A stretch of DNA of 64,000 nucleotides from Zygaena filipendulae (lineage: Eukaryota > Arthropoda > Insecta > Lepidoptera > Zygaenidae): contig OU015664.1 in assembly GCA_907165275.2 (NCBI GenBank), positions 11,122,001 to 11,186,000 of the forward strand, read 5' to 3'. Position numbers and translations under genes: made by a program. This document shows positions 42,032 to 55,101 of this stretch, piece by piece. Below the pieces are notes generated by a model, which was given only the letters and a program-made list of their open reading frames with translations, ran no database searches and was not told the DNA's origin. How positions within the stretch are numbered: the stretch's first letter is position 1; the number at the start of each line of letters is the position of its first letter.

Positions 42032-42575
42032 TAATACATAGACGAATGAGATGTTATTTAATATTTTGTATAAATTCTGTTATTTATTGCAGCTTGATAA
42101 AAATAAAAGTGTATCAAAAGTGTAAAGAAGCACTAAATCTATTTCGTTCTTTTTATTTACATCCATTCGTACATTTAATAAGGTTTTTCTTAGATATAAA
42201 TAAATCTGAAAAACTCTAGAGAGTTTATTATCCTAAACCCAAATATCAACTACCTACTATCGCACTCAACAACGAGCACAAGCCTCGTTCGTGATTGTAC
42301 TTCACAATACAAATCATTGTCATCGCAACTGAGAATCACTTGGATCAAGTCGTCACGTCTCCTTTATACACCGTGACGTCTGAAGTCATGCATGTTTACC
42401 ATTTTGATCCACCGTCACGAAGCGAACGTACGTCTGACCGCGTCGCGTCGCTGTAATGTAATCATATCGTTTTAAAATAGGTTATTGAAATGTTAGCTGT
42501 TGCAAAAGGGGTCTTACGTATTACTTTAGTGTTTAGACTTTAGATATAATAAGCTCTTTTGGAAAAATAATGTTT
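42032..42575. other. No gene seen; possible regulatory block
   Basis: 42340-42450 has three CRE-like sites (GTCACGTC, GTGACGTC, GTCACG) and CTTTATACACC, with moderate GC. It resembles a promoter but no adjacent exon can be identified. Confidence 0.3.
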
Positions 42576-42617
42576 TACTCGTCAGTCTCTAACAATACTT
42601 TTAGAGACTGACGAGTA
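42576..42617. repeat. Perfect 17-bp stem hairpin
   Basis: TACTCGTCAGTCTCTAA at 42576-42592 and its reverse complement at 42601-42617, with an 8-base loop. Confidence 0.9.
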
Positions 42618-42988
42618 TTGAGGCATTTTTTTTTTATTTTCACACAAGAACTCAATGTTAGCTTAAATCAGTTTTTGTAGAAAGACTTTTACTGAACTGG
42701 TTCCAAGGATTGCGTCAAAATGGTCACATTACACAGCTCTCTTGTATGTATGTATATTTACACGCTGGTATCAATGTCCATTTCTGTTCTTCTTCTTATA
42801 AATTGGACATATTTATTACGGTACCCTTTTTCCCTCGAATTTTTATAACTATTAATATAGTAAACTAAAATTGGCAAAGTGAACGACACTGAAGGTCGTT
42901 TACTATCACATTGTTTGATAACAACTATACTGATAATATAAAAATAAGACGCAGAGAATTCGTTATACTACTAAATTGACCAACTTAT

Positions 42989-43345
42989 ACAGCGATGATA
43001 GCTCAGTGGTTGGTGCGTTCGGATTAAACGCCGCAAGGTGTAGGTTCAAACCCTAACAATGAGCTTGAGCTGTCGGTGAAGGAAAACATCGTGAGGAAAC
43101 CATAGCATGGTGGTAGGGCGCTCTCTAGTGCCCGGCTGGCTAGCTACCACCTTCAAGTTGCAAATCTGTCGCCGAGCACCTAACAGTGTGTTCCGGCAGC
43201 CCCACTTGAAAACCAGTTCCCATCCCCATTCCAGGTCGGCAACGCACCTGCATGCCTTCTGGTGTTGCAGATGTCCATGGGCGGCGGTAATCACTTACCA
43301 TCAGGTGTACCACTTGCCCGTTTGCCCCCTATGACATAAAAAAAA
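42989..43345 (+). mobile_element. tRNA-derived SINE type 1, complete reference copy
   Basis: A box TAGCTCAGTGG and B box GGTTCAAACCC are at tRNA-like spacing in the first 70 bases. A unique body follows (GAGCTTGAGCTGTCGGTGAA, CTCTCTAGTGCCCGGCTGGC, CACTTACCATCAGGTG) and then an A run. AACTTAT flanks both sides (42982-42988 and 43346-43352), a 7-bp duplication. Truncated relatives are at 9872, 13328, 26912, 34905 and 51000. Confidence 0.9.
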
Positions 43346-43352
43346 AACTTAT

Positions 43353-44055
43353 GGGCATTTTAGTTGACAAAAAAGAATGGTAGGTACTCTTCTTTCAACC
43401 GGAATGGAATTCGGGTCATTCTAACCTTCGATTCAAATAGGTGAATTAGGTACTTCATGTAACAGTAAATTGCATAGTAAAATGCTCATAGCATACTAAA
43501 TCCGTTTATAGTAACAAGCTACAACCGCAGAAAGTAAATTTACTTTAATTTACCTAACGTCGTACAGTTAAGGTGTTATTGTATGCTTTTGTGGGGTTTT
43601 ATTAGGAAAAATCGGGTTAACTCCGATAGCAAAACGGAAAAGAGCGGAACAGCATTGCTAGTAAAAGATTTCATATCAGTTCGAACCTATAATAAAACTT
43701 GAAAGGAAGCAATGAATGGCGTCAGAAAGTACGTTGAGCCCGTCGAGGTTAAAAACATCGTCAACACTCTAAGCTACTAACTATAGGCGATAATAAATAA
43801 TAAAGATCTAGTCTAGGATTGATAGATATTTTTTCCCCACTAGTACAAATTAAACCAAAGTTTAAAGTTTATTGCGCTCATGATTTATAACATTTGTAGG
43901 TAGTAGTGGTGTATTAGTTCAAAGTAGCTTTGTAGTGCCGAAAAAAATTTCAGAAGATACACCTATTTAATATACATGCGCAAATGTGTTTGTCCAGCTT
44001 CACATTATGACTATGATATACCGAATTTATCAAAACAAACGTCAATCCAAAGTAT
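43353..44055. other. No gene seen
   Basis: AT-rich sequence without matched repeats. Confidence 0.4.
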
Positions 44056-44270
44056 ATTTTTATTTATTTATTTATTTATTCAAGAAAAAGGTACAAAAAT
44101 TATGATTTTCATGTCACTAAACTTACATAAGTTTGTCGTGACATTACAGAGTCGCCGAGATAGTAGGTATACACAGTGCCCTCTGGAGGAATAACACCTG
44201 TAGTAGATATAGCTACTGACCATTAAATTAACACGCCTGCCATGCCTGCCATTACCACACATTCACGTAG
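44056..44270 (-). mobile_element. Probable LINE 3' end
   Basis: A (TTTA)n run at 44058-44083, then AAAAAGGTACAAAAATTATG, is the reversed arrangement of a 3' UTR with an (ATAA)n tail. It is supported by similarity of design to 3990-4150, not by a second copy. Confidence 0.4.
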
Positions 44271-44289
44271 TGATTACCTTCCCCCTGCA

Positions 44290-44560
44290 CACATTGATGG
44301 TTGTTGAAGGGTGAAAGCCCTAACGAAACACGCGTGTCACGTTAATCTTCGTTATTTAGTTACCTTTCAGCATCTATTTTGGACCCTGAGCAGAAAACTG
44401 ACTTTCAAGTGAGCCATGCTTTAATTTGGGTACAATCTCATTATCATTAGCGTTTTGCCATAATCGAAGAAGTAGATAAAGAGATTTCTATTACTAAGAA
44501 ACATTGTCATTGGCAAATTATTATAATTATAGACGCCATTATTAAGAAGAAGAAGAATGA
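44290..44560 (-). repeat. Repeat related to the interior of the element at 60411
   Basis: Blocks GTTGTTGAAGGGTGAAAGCC, ACACGCGTGTCACGTTAATC, GCATCTATTTTGGACCCTGAG, CATTGTCATTGGC and GACGCCATTATTAAGAAG occur in reverse in 60570-60840. The last two also occur at 12652-12702. The inverted ends seen at 60411 are missing here. Confidence 0.65.
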
Positions 44561-45273
44561 ATGAATTTTCAAATTTTAAAAACCACAAAGATCAAAACGA
44601 ATTGGCCAATGTCGTAAAACCATCATTTCGGCCAACAGTACGGAAAGGTATTACAGAACACTTTTATTTTTCGCAACCGTTTATCTTTAACCTCTTTATA
44701 CAATCTAATGAGATTTAGACATTGAATTAATAAATCGTTTCAACTTTCACTGCTTGCCGCCATCAAATTTGATTCATAGCTTGAATTTAAATTAACTAGT
44801 TTTAATTGGACTCCATATGACTATGACTGACTGTTCCAGATTTTCATTCATGCGTCGTTGCAATTGGCTGCCGTTCGCTTGTACTAGATCTTTCATTCAT
44901 AGCTATATCAAAATAATCTTAAACATCTGTTACATCTTAATAAAATGTCAATGCTTTTAATAAAGTTCTAAAATTTTCAATATTTATTATTTTATAAGAA
45001 GTCGTTACAAACGGTTATTGGGACCTACTTTTAAGCATTTTTTATACTTGTGCCAGTAGGTCCCACTCTTCCATAGCCATCCAAAACATTTATATAACTA
45101 AAGCCTTATAATTAATTAACTCATACAGATATATATTTATATAAATATAATTGTATGTAACATTTGTTATTTATTTATTTATTTATTCAATAATTATATT
45201 TACCTTTCTATCCTACCTGGTTATTGTATGCTTAAGTACTCGTTTATAAGAGTTATTTTTTGCTTGTCTCCAG
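44561..45273. other. Sequence upstream of the first coding exon, no repeat matched
   Basis: AT-rich with a (TTTA)n run at 45167-45187. The last 30 bases form a strong pyrimidine tract and acceptor, TTTTTTGCTTGTCTCCAG, for the exon at 45274. Confidence 0.45.
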
Positions 45274-45371
45274 ATAGTTGCGATGTCGCGGTAACCCAGG
45301 CGTGATGATGAGGCTCGATCCGTCTGAGAAGCAGCACCGCTACCACAACCTTCTTGATGACGACCATGCTA
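45274..45371 (+). CDS. Candidate 5' coding exon A of an unidentified gene
   Basis: A strong acceptor TGCTTGTCTCCAG precedes 45274, and a canonical donor GTGAGT follows at 45372. The exon has a 31-base leader, then ATG at 45305 and 22 codons (MMRLDPSEKQHRYHNLLDDD, then HA) ending in phase 1. An in-frame TAG at 45275 shows that the reading starts inside this exon. The leader also holds a complete mini frame ATGTCGCGGTAA (45283-45294), which may lower translation. Because the exon begins at an acceptor, a noncoding exon must lie upstream; 26170-26499 is the best candidate. Exon 60304-60391 ends in the same phase and may be an alternative start of the same gene. No second coding exon of this gene lies in the window. 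The peptide is acidic and charged, with no signal sequence. The family is not recognised. Confidence 0.6.
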
Positions 45372-46337
45372 GTGAGTATTCATATTTTCATAGGGAAGTT
45401 ATTAGCAACACTAAACGCTTTATTAGAGCAATGTTTACTAAATTATTTTAAAAACTTTGTTAACTTTGGCCAGCCTTTCTGATTATACACAACACATTAT
45501 CACTTATTTCTTATTTTCGTTTAAAAATTGTCACAATGAAACGATTTTGAGCAACATCTTTGGACGTACGGACTTTATTCAGATGATATTTTGATGCAGG
45601 TAGGTGTTCGAAAGAACCTTTATGAGTTATGACACTATGCATCAAAGAACTCTAGTAAAATAGATCTCTGCAACAAGGGAATGCTTAGCAAGATCGATCA
45701 ACCATTACACAGACACTAGATCCAAATTAAGGCAATATTTGTCATTATGCTTTACTGGCCTATTAGAAATTTGAATTTTTTATCTTACTGATACTTAATC
45801 CATTCATTTTTGTACTAGAGATTCTAAATATTATTTGCCACGATGAAGACCAACATCGCCTTGAATACTTGTTAATCTATTACGGATTTTCTCTGTTCCA
45901 CAAAGTAGTATTGTTACGTTACATAAGTATGGGTTTTATGTCATCGCAATAATTTGCAATAATATGTCTTGTCTGCGGTCAGCATTGCTATAATAAACGA
46001 TTCAAATAAATTGCATTCAATTCATTGATCATTTGATAACCTACATTTGACTAATTTGATGATTGATTTATTGAAATTATTTAGTTGACTGATGTCTATA
46101 TCTGATAGCGATGATTGGAGCAATTTAATATCGTTTACGTAAGCATATTTTGATTGTAAGTGTTCTGTGTTTATAATTATTGTTATGCAATGTTTTCAAT
46201 GATTATAAAATTATTGTAATGATGGCAAAGTTTGTTTTCAATGTATCAAAACTATTGTATCTATTTATTTTGTTAAAGTATTCTACTTATTTAAAAAGTG
46301 ACAGCTGCTTTATTGGAGTCAATAATTCAGTAGTTTC
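45372..46337. other. Intron sequence, no repeat matched
   Basis: AT-rich, no exon or repeat recognised. Probably unique intronic DNA. Confidence 0.4.
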
Positions 46338-46503
46338 TAGCTGTCACCCGCGGTTTCACTCGCGATAATTGCGGAGTTCCCGGGGGAATCCCAGGATAAA
46401 CTATATGTATAAATTTTCCTCTTGAATCACTCTGTCTATTGGTGAAAGTTTATCGTGAACGGGCAGGCAGACAGACGCGGCGGAGTACCTTGTTTTATAA
46501 TAT
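46338..46503 (-). mobile_element. Helitron-like element
   Basis: CTAGCTGTCACCCGCGGTTT to GACGCGGCGGAGTACCTTGTTTTATAA; same subfamily as 56671 and 59671 (AAACTATATGTATAAA, CTTGAATCACTCTGTCTATT). Confidence 0.7.
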
Positions 46504-49500
46504 GCAAGAATTTAAGAAAAACAAAAATGGATATAGTGAAAAAGTGTGCAGTTAATGTGTAAACTCCCTTAACCAACGTCATCCATTCGGTGGCAAAGTT
46601 CATAGCTCCACCATAATAACTTATTGTTATATTATAATGGTTCATCCTTAATTGCTTCATCATAAAAAGTTACGTTCACAATAAATACACGTATAATTAC
46701 TCTAATCTCCGTCTCAAGAGTGTCATGGCTTGTAGCCATTAACTTTGTACTTGTAAATACAATAGCATTTTGTAATAACCATGAGACTACTTGTGGCAAC
46801 ATTAGAATAAGATTAGTATAGATGCACTATCGATTTGAAGTATCTGTGAGATGTAATGATACTAGCTATTGGTATTTGGTTGGTATTCAGTGCCTCATTA
46901 ATTACAAATTTTTTAGGATCGTTTAATATGATCGTATTTCTACTTTGACATTTAGTTTACAGTAAGATACTTTTAAGGGCATTGCTGCTAAAGCATAGGC
47001 TTACCTACTTATACAGAGTGTGCCCACCAATTGAGTCAAGCGCAGATTGGTGAACTTAAGACATGCTTTCAAATTGCTTCTATTAAGTATCTACGTTTAG
47101 AGGTATTTTCAATAAGTGTTCCTTCAAAATTAAAACTGTGCATGGTGATCTTTTAAGATTTTTAGGTACATAAGTACCAGCCTGGGATAGAAATCCCGCC
47201 CTCTAAATAAGATGCGAGAATTATATTACTGCTCTGACTATAGCCGTGGTAGCGCAGCTCGCAGCCTATTCAATATATTATACTCTCTTTGTTTTTCTCT
47301 TCTTAACTTTCAAAGCTTTTGCTTATAACAATAACGAGGCACTGTAGTTATAGAGGTTCACTTTTTTTTCTGTCAGCAAATTGTTACCCATACCAGACTG
47401 GCACTACCGGTGGGTTCAACAAAAGTTAACGCGGGATCAAAGCACCTGACATCCGGCGGTCGGTTTCCTGTGTTTTGTGCGAGGGAAGCGAACCCATGAC
47501 GTCACACGCCGTTAACTCCCCAATAACACAACCATTATCTTATTTGCTAGAAGACGGTCCCAGTTTGGAGGTCAAAAATATTAGCCAGTAATATTCAACA
47601 AGTGATGCCTAATTTTGGTGTAGCTTAACAAATCTCTTATTGTGGTCTTAAAATGGAGATAAGTGTAGGTGGTAATGTTTGTCCGTGTTTGATGGGTAAT
47701 GCCTTTTCCACTCTTTACAAGGATGTAATTGGTTCCTTATTTTCTATCTGTGAGGCGCATCCAACCCATCTATATGGGTTCTGACCACAAAACCAAGATC
47801 TTTAATTTCCTATGTACGTAATTAGTAGCAGATTCGTAAGTTGAAAGGCACTCTATCCGCCAATTTACTAGCAGTTCTAGTCCTGTGAATTCTGCAACAC
47901 GCCAGAAGCAGACTTAGTGGGTTATTGTTGTCTTCCGAAAGTCATAAATCTAATGAAATGTTTAATTGAAGAATTTTTTTATTTATGACTCTCGCAAAAC
48001 ATTATCATAGAGGTATTTTTTATGCTATCCATATTATTTGTACTAAAGAACGACATAAAAATGTTCTTTAAAAAGCTTTACGTCGTAGGATTAACTATGA
48101 ATTTTTGTTCGTTCAATCATTATGACAATTGGTTTCGATGCCATATTTTGAGATGTGTGTACGTCAATTACCTAATCATTTTTGACTCTCCTAGAATATT
48201 AATTATTATATTATATACTCTATACTCTAATATTATGATAATAACTAACAATACAGGCGCAATGGATAGAAGTCATCTGATAATAAGCCACTATACTTAA
48301 TACTAGTATTATAAACAATATGTACTGTAATGGTTGTTATGACGGTTATCGGCCGTGGCCTGGTAGCCATGTTTGCAATATGAAGTCTGTCGCCGACCCA
48401 CGTGACGCTTCTATCTCTGCCATAGATCAATTATTTGTTAATTTGGTCACGTTGATTAAATTCACCTGTTTCACACTTCATCATTTTTTGACTTTTAGAG
48501 TTAATAAGAATGAATATAAAACGAAAATTATAGGTACCTATATAGTAAACATCTTAGTCTAGTCATAAGGATTGGTGAGAGTATGCTACTCTAACTTTTT
48601 TGGACGGTAAATTTCTCTTCAAAACCAACCCCTCTGCTTAAAACACGCTCGGCGCACATTGCGCCGGCGTTAACCCACATCCACAATATTGTCATTGTAA
48701 TTATAGGATACGTCAATAGTAATCTAACCACATACTCCAAAGATCTTGCCACTGTTGCACAATAGAAACAAGCGATTATGAGTCTTACGCCTTTGGGATA
48801 CGAGGTGAACAATACAACCGACACACGTGGGAATGCTGTATATGTAGGTCGGATTTCTAGTCCATTGGCTTGCAATAGTGTTTTAATGTAAAATGCTAAT
48901 TAACTTAATTATCTAGCGAAGCCTGAGGCCACCCTCGATTTCGTCTCGGCAGAAGTGTTTTGTAATTAAAGTAAGAAAGACGTGACGTGTTGGAATATAG
49001 TCCAAACATGAAGAGTGAACTTATCCTTTATGGTAATTTCTTAAGACGAGTAAAACTTCCGGACTTATCTAACATTCTCTCTAAATGGTCACCAATCACC
49101 ATGATAAGTGACGGTGTGATCGGAGATTGTAAACACACCTAGCCTGGAATGGGGACTGGCTTTCAAGTTATGGATTTTCAATTTATAGGTGATAGCTATG
49201 TCAAATAAAGACATTACTATTATATTTAAATCTACGATCGAAGTAAAACTGTTTTTCAAGAACTGTACTGATATAAATAGAGAAAACAAAGTTGGATTTT
49301 TTATTCTTGTTTTTAACATTTTTGCGTCACTTAGGTAAAACGTAGAAAGAAACTAATTGAGTTTAATTGACTTGTCGACATAGTAATATACGCACTCCAA
49401 AATTTTTGAAATCACCGATTTAAACGAAGCGCTACGACGCGACGATGTCAGAGAGACGTTAATAAATAATGTCCTTTTGATGTAATGTCACCGTAAAATT

Positions 49501-50289
49501 GTGAAAACCGTTAGTTTGTAAAATAACAGTAATATTGTAAAATTCTGAGGAAAGAAAATGCGTGGTGGTCGGTAACATTTGACTGTGTTGTGGTCACAGT
49601 TCATGTTAAGCAGAGTGTCGGGGTGCACATAAATACCTTTTCAATGCCAATCGTTTACAATTTAACGGTCTTTACAATTTTACGGTGACATATACATTCT
49701 ATGTTTGTGTATCTTCAGTACCTATATAAAAAGTTGCAAGAACATTTTTAGCTTTCTTTGGGTTGTGTGATTATTCATGCAAAGCAGCGATACCTATATC
49801 AATCGTAGTGGTTATAATATCTTCTTTTTGCATAGATATATCTATATTCCATGCTCTCATGTTATTTCATAGCGCATAGGTTTTACTTTAAACTTTAATT
49901 CACGTTTCTTGTTTTAAAATACTGCCTTGTCTATTTCTATTTGTAGATATTAAATCGACTACGTAAAAGCCTGTGTAACATCACAAGCAATTATTTTGTA
50001 ATCAACCAACGTTTTTACATCAAAAGTAACGCGTTTGCATTCACTTTCATCATCACACGAGTGCTTACTAATAACATTGTAATAGTTGTTAAAAAAAATA
50101 TATGAATTTGCGATGGGCGTTACAAATTTTCTATTAACTGCATTTAGAAAGTGCTTTCTTAACGTCGCGTCGGTGGAGTTGGGAAAAGAGTTAAACAAAT
50201 GATCTTTGAGCCCCGGGGGGCTGGCAGAGATTAAAATTCCAAATCACCTGTAGCGACCAACGGCAACGGTGTATTTGCTATCAAAGTTC
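46504..50289. other. Repeat-poor intron block
   Basis: The longest stretch with few recognised repeats. A GC-richer patch at 47395-47515 (CTGGCACTACCGGTGGGTTC; CATGACGTCACACGCCGTTAAC) may be a regulatory element. 49138-49165 resembles a scrap of SINE type 1 in reverse. Frames up to 94 codons (48591-48875 minus) have no domain. Confidence 0.4.
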
Positions 50290-50513
50290 TGATCCACTAT
50301 GACCATTAACCATAACACACCGGATCACGATAAAGCGCCAAAATATATTTTTTTCGTACTCAAAGATAATTCACTTCAAAAAATATATAAACAAGGTAAA
50401 CCTATTACTACACAAAGAATGTTAATTTGTAATGTTTTTTCCCGCTAGAACAAGCGTTATATACACTCGATTTATCAGCAAAGAATGTTGGTGGCCATAG
50501 TGAATGAAGCCCA
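50290..50513 (-). mobile_element. GGGCCC-ended MITE, worn copy
   Basis: CACTATGACCATTAACCATAAC at the left, GTACTCAAAGATAATTCAC inside and GGTGGCCATAGTGAATGAAGCCC at the right are in family order but heavily substituted. It is the oldest of the four copies. Confidence 0.6.
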
Positions 50514-50999
50514 GATACGATACTGTTTTTCGTTTGAGATTTTTCACTTTCATTTGTGACAGTAACTAGACTTTTGCAATAAATTGCACTTTAACAACAA
50601 CAACAACAAGTGGATATTGATGAAAGAAAAAAAACTTACTCTCTCTCTCTCTTTGTTCTCTAATAACTTTTACGGTCCATCAATATAAGATTACTTTTGG
50701 GAAACTCGCCTGATCCGGCCCTATTACGTCTAACCATGCTTTGGTTAAATAAAGCCGTGTGATTTATTGAATACTTCCGTGACACACGCAAGAGTCGATG
50801 GCTCTTTTTGGTCGCATCTATTGGGGCTTGGATTTGTTTCGGTTGTTTTATCGAGCACGTTTTGCACTACCGCCAACGCATCGTTTTCTAATATGTCTAG
50901 TTTTCGTAAATTGTAATGGTGTTTATCTTATTATCTATTGAAAGTTGTCCCATAGTATGACTTTTTTTGAACTCAATAAAACTAAAATTATTATGACAG

Positions 51000-51240
51000 C
51001 ACCCATAAAACATCCAGAGAAGAAGCTAATGGGATGGGAACTGGCTTTCAACTGATCCTGTCGGAACATACCGTTGCGTTGGGTGCTCGGCGATACATTT
51101 TCAACTTGAAGGTGGTAGCCGAGTACTAGAGAGTCCCCTACCACCATGCTATGGTTTCCTCACGATATTTCCCTTCACCGACAGCTCAAACTCATTGTGA
51201 TGGTTTGAACCTACGCCTTGCCACTGAGCAATCATCGCAA
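51000..51240 (-). mobile_element. SINE type 1, minus strand
   Basis: GGGATGGGAACTGGCTTTCAA, GGTGCTCGGCGA, CTTCACCGACAGCTCAAAC and GGTTTGAACCTACGCC (inverted B box) match 42989 in reverse; the 3' tail is lost. Confidence 0.75.
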
Positions 51241-54200
51241 TAATAAGGCACTTCATCTTCACTTCACTTTTATAGCGTGTCATATAAATATCGCAATCAT
51301 TTATAAAATATTGACATTGCATTTGCATTGTGCTACTTACCTGTATATAAAGATAAATGTTTGATATGCAAATAGTAGGCACATTGTCGCGTCTTCGTTG
51401 CGTCAATATTAAACTACCATGTTCACGATATCAATTGTTTCATTTATTATTACATCTTTTTAACCATACGTTATCTCTGCAGCTATTTGTCAAATCATCC
51501 ACGTTGAATTTGTCAGAGAATAAATAGTCTAGTTTGAGTCTAGATGGATAATGTCAAGGTTTATTGTTTTACAAATTCAACATTTTCATCTCCGATTGTG
51601 TTATTGAATTCCAAATCTAACTCAATTATAAATTAAAAAAAAAATGAAATTGTACGGCAACGTATTCGCATTCGCAAATGTTTATAACTAACCACAAAAC
51701 GAATTCGATTCCATAAATATGAAGATAATAATTTGTACGAATCAACGATAAACGAGTAACGACGAGATAGGTATGACACCGAAGGTCACCCGAGGTGGAT
51801 CCACACGTACTTCGAACAGTAGTGATGTCAACATTACATCACCATCATCGCCAGAAAAAACATTGTCTTAAACTAAAACTATTTGCAAATCAATATTGAG
51901 ATTGTCATTAATAAGTTAGCAGATGAACTAAACTCTCGAATTTGGTGCTGCATAATTCTAATTAGGAAACTGCTTCTTTGATGTCGGTTTTCCCAGGTGC
52001 AGGTGTAAGTTTCTTACTTTCTTAGATTTAAAGCCATAATACAGAACTTGTTTCAGTCTTCAAACGTTACCATTCAGCAGTTGCGAAGTCTAGATTTCAA
52101 ACAATATCCCCAAAATGTTTGCCTAAGCTATTGCTAATTTGTTATTTTATGTCAATAAAAAATAAATATTGATTGCACTTTTTAAACTTTTTTCCTTCTT
52201 TGTCTAGTACTTCTGTCACTCCCTTAACTACTGACAGTCTAGCAACAAATATTTAAGTACCGTATATCTTCGCCGCGCATGTGCAAACCGTGCATGTCTG
52301 TCAAAAAATGTAATTATTAACTCTATTTCGATAACGATAAAGTCTTTAATAAATTCAATATCACCTTATTCCGTGTTGCCACGCATGCGCGTAAACCCAC
52401 CCCTTTGACTTAGACAAAGTTGTAACACCATCCTGTGTAAGCTCATTTTCATCTTTCCTCTTCAGCTTTTAAGGTTGCATTCAGGCATGCCTGTTTGTAA
52501 ATAGAACTGTGTTGTATCTCTATTTGATCAGCTGGTTTGTCCCCAATTGATAATTTAGTTAGTGTTGTGCAGTCTGCCCGGCTTAATGCCTAGCTTTACT
52601 TGACGTTTAAATAAAAAAACGAAATTATTTATCACTGGTGCTAATGTGATTGTGATTCGGGTGCTGAAGTTCAACATAAGTGTTATGCAAAATTTGAGGT
52701 TATGCAAAAGATGATTTTGGTTACCCAAAAATAAAATAAGGTTAAATTGCTCCAACGTAACAAAAACATTACACACCTCTTGGCAATATAACGAATTGTG
52801 CTACTGCTTGTTCAACAATGCATTTTGTTGAATACATAATATTTCATTTTAGGACATTTGTTATGCTATAATAATTCTTGATAATTATGAAAGCGCTTTG
52901 TGTGTAGCAGTCAATTATTACTAATTATCAAACGAATTTAAGAGCTTTTTATGTATCTACATATTTTTTTCTGGAGTGTTTATTAAATGGTTAAGTCTAG
53001 ACTGAAACCAACAAGTAGATAACAATGGTGAAAAATAGATAAAATGGTCGATAGGATCTGTATTGCGTACGCATCACATTTTCTCAGTGAATTTTATTGC
53101 AAAATTAACAAACAAATTTTCTTTAATCACACTAATTTAGGTAATTATAGCATGTATATTTTGTTGTAATTTTTTTTGCAAATGGCCAATGGTTGTCTCG
53201 TGACTGAGCTAATGTGGCCATTGAGCGTTTGAGGTTCGCCATTGTGAGTATTGTGATGTATTGTAGATGTTCAGTGCAAGGTCAATGCATATTATGGGCC
53301 ATGGCCTTTTTACAATGATCAGAAACGTGAAATATCCTCATTCAATCGTTCTTACATACGGTCGTCTGTTACGTTCCATTCACATTGTAATGCGATAATC
53401 TTTTCAATCTTTTCACATCATTGGATCAGTAGATATGTTTTAATCGGAAATCAGCTTCTGATTGTTGTATTATATGTAGTTATACTTCATTCTACTCCGC
53501 TGGTTGAGTACCTAGTTTGTCGATAGAAAAGTTTTGGGTGTATCCATTTGTTCTACTGCAGTTTGAGTAAGGAAAAAAAGATGCAAAATTGAAGGCCGAC
53601 GAGCGGGAATGTTTTTGTTTAATAAAATTTTATATACTTACCAATTTTATGATTTTTTTCTTTCAGAAAATATTTCGAATTCCATATTTAAAATACTGAT
53701 ACGAATGCTTCTAATGTTGCCAGCGTTGTTTTTTTTTTTTTTGTAATCGTTCAATCATTCAGGTTCCATTTTAAAGAAACTGGTTGAAACTGTTATTGTA
53801 ATATTATTTGGAATTTTAACAGCCTAACTATGACACGTGTGAAGAATAGTCAGAAAGGAGGCACCAACCGAAATAAATTTACGTGATTTTAAGTGTTCAT
53901 GATCCTAAGAACATGAACACTTAAAATCCTGTGTGATGATACAGAAGAAAATTTTGTAAGAGAGATGAAACTACCAAACCGATTAAAAAATATAACCGAT
54001 CCAAGTTTACAGTATCTCTGAGTAACATAACAAACTATTATCACGAAAATGAAGGATTCCGAAGTTCACATGGCAATAGTTTTTAAAAATCAACATATTT
54101 TTTGCAAATTTTTTCTATAAAAAAAGTCTTTTAGACAGGCGCGCGTCGTGCGTTTTACCTACGTTTGAAGTCATATACCCCTAAACGGTAAATGTATGCA

Positions 54201-54622
54201 AATGGCTAAAAATTACAATTTAAAAATACAAAAAATTGTATTGTAACGTTTCTTATCACTAACACTTCAGGCTTACGACGGCTTGGTGACCCCTTTCGTA
54301 CTAGCCTTGTAGATACCAATGTTTATATGATAGTAGATGATTATACCTATCGGCTAATCTAGAACGAACAACGCGTGGAATGTTTAACAAACGTGTCCGA
54401 CGCTGGATCTAGCTAGCATCGCGTATTTACCCGAAGCACACACCCGACATGATCTCATCTGACAATAAACCAGTCGGTATACTGCGACATTGGCACTTGG
54501 CACGTGCAATCTGTTAACCAGCAATTTATAGGGTTTCGTCGGCAATCCCAACAAACAGAACCTTCATATCACAGCCATTTTACTTAGAGACATGGAGGAT
54601 AATCCTCCATCCTCAGAGACAA
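51241..54622. other. Repeat-poor intron block with one hairpin
   Basis: No exon recognised. A perfect 17-bp stem hairpin GATTTTAAGTGTTCATG / CATGAACACTTAAAATC lies at 53885-53901 and 53912-53928. A T run is at 53729-53742. Confidence 0.4.
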
Positions 54623-54890
54623 TGGGCATGATGACATAATTTTTAATTTTTAGTCCGTCTTGTAGATTAATAAAAAAATATTGGACGCGTATTTTTCCTT
54701 TTTTTACGTTATCAAAAAATAACGGCGATACAGTGAGTTAAAACTCCGTGTGACGTCACACCTAGGTACACTTTATACTTAGTTTACCTAAGTATTTTCT
54801 TCAATAATTCGTAAAAGCAAAAAATACATGTCTATTACTGACGGACTAAATAGAATTTTTATTTTTACACCTTGTCATCATGTCTTGTAT
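54623..54890 (+). mobile_element. MITE family A
   Basis: GGGCATGATGACATAATTTT, TTTTTAGTCCGTCTTGTAG, AATATTGGACGCGTATTT, GTGACGTCACACC, ATTACTGACGGACTAAATAG and TTGTCATCATGTC. The ends are inverted repeats; the interior is shortened. Confidence 0.75.
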
Positions 54891-54945
54891 AGTAGGTATT
54901 ATATTATGTAATATTAGTTTAGAATAAATATAAATTTAGTATACA

Positions 54946-55101
54946 CTAGCTGTGCCCCGTGGTTTCACCCTCGTCAATTTCGGAGATCTAGCTATATTAG
55001 CTTTATTATTGTGCAGTTTCATTGAAATACATTAAGTAGTTTTTGCGTGAAAGAGTAACAAACATACATCCATATAGACAAACTTTCGCGTTTATAATAA
55101 A
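54946..55101 (-). mobile_element. Helitron-like element
   Basis: CTAGCTGTGCCCCGTGGTTTC to AAACTTTCGCGTTTATAATA, with an internal deletion. Confidence 0.65.

Noticed and set aside
42989..43060. Possible tRNA gene (A and B boxes)
   Set aside because: The acceptor stem does not close, the sequence continues into a repeated body with an A tail and a target duplication; it is a SINE head. The same holds for 40689, 14743 and 7716.
48591..48875. 94-codon minus-strand frame
   Set aside because: No domain, no signal peptide, no convincing splice sites, and composition like the surrounding intron.
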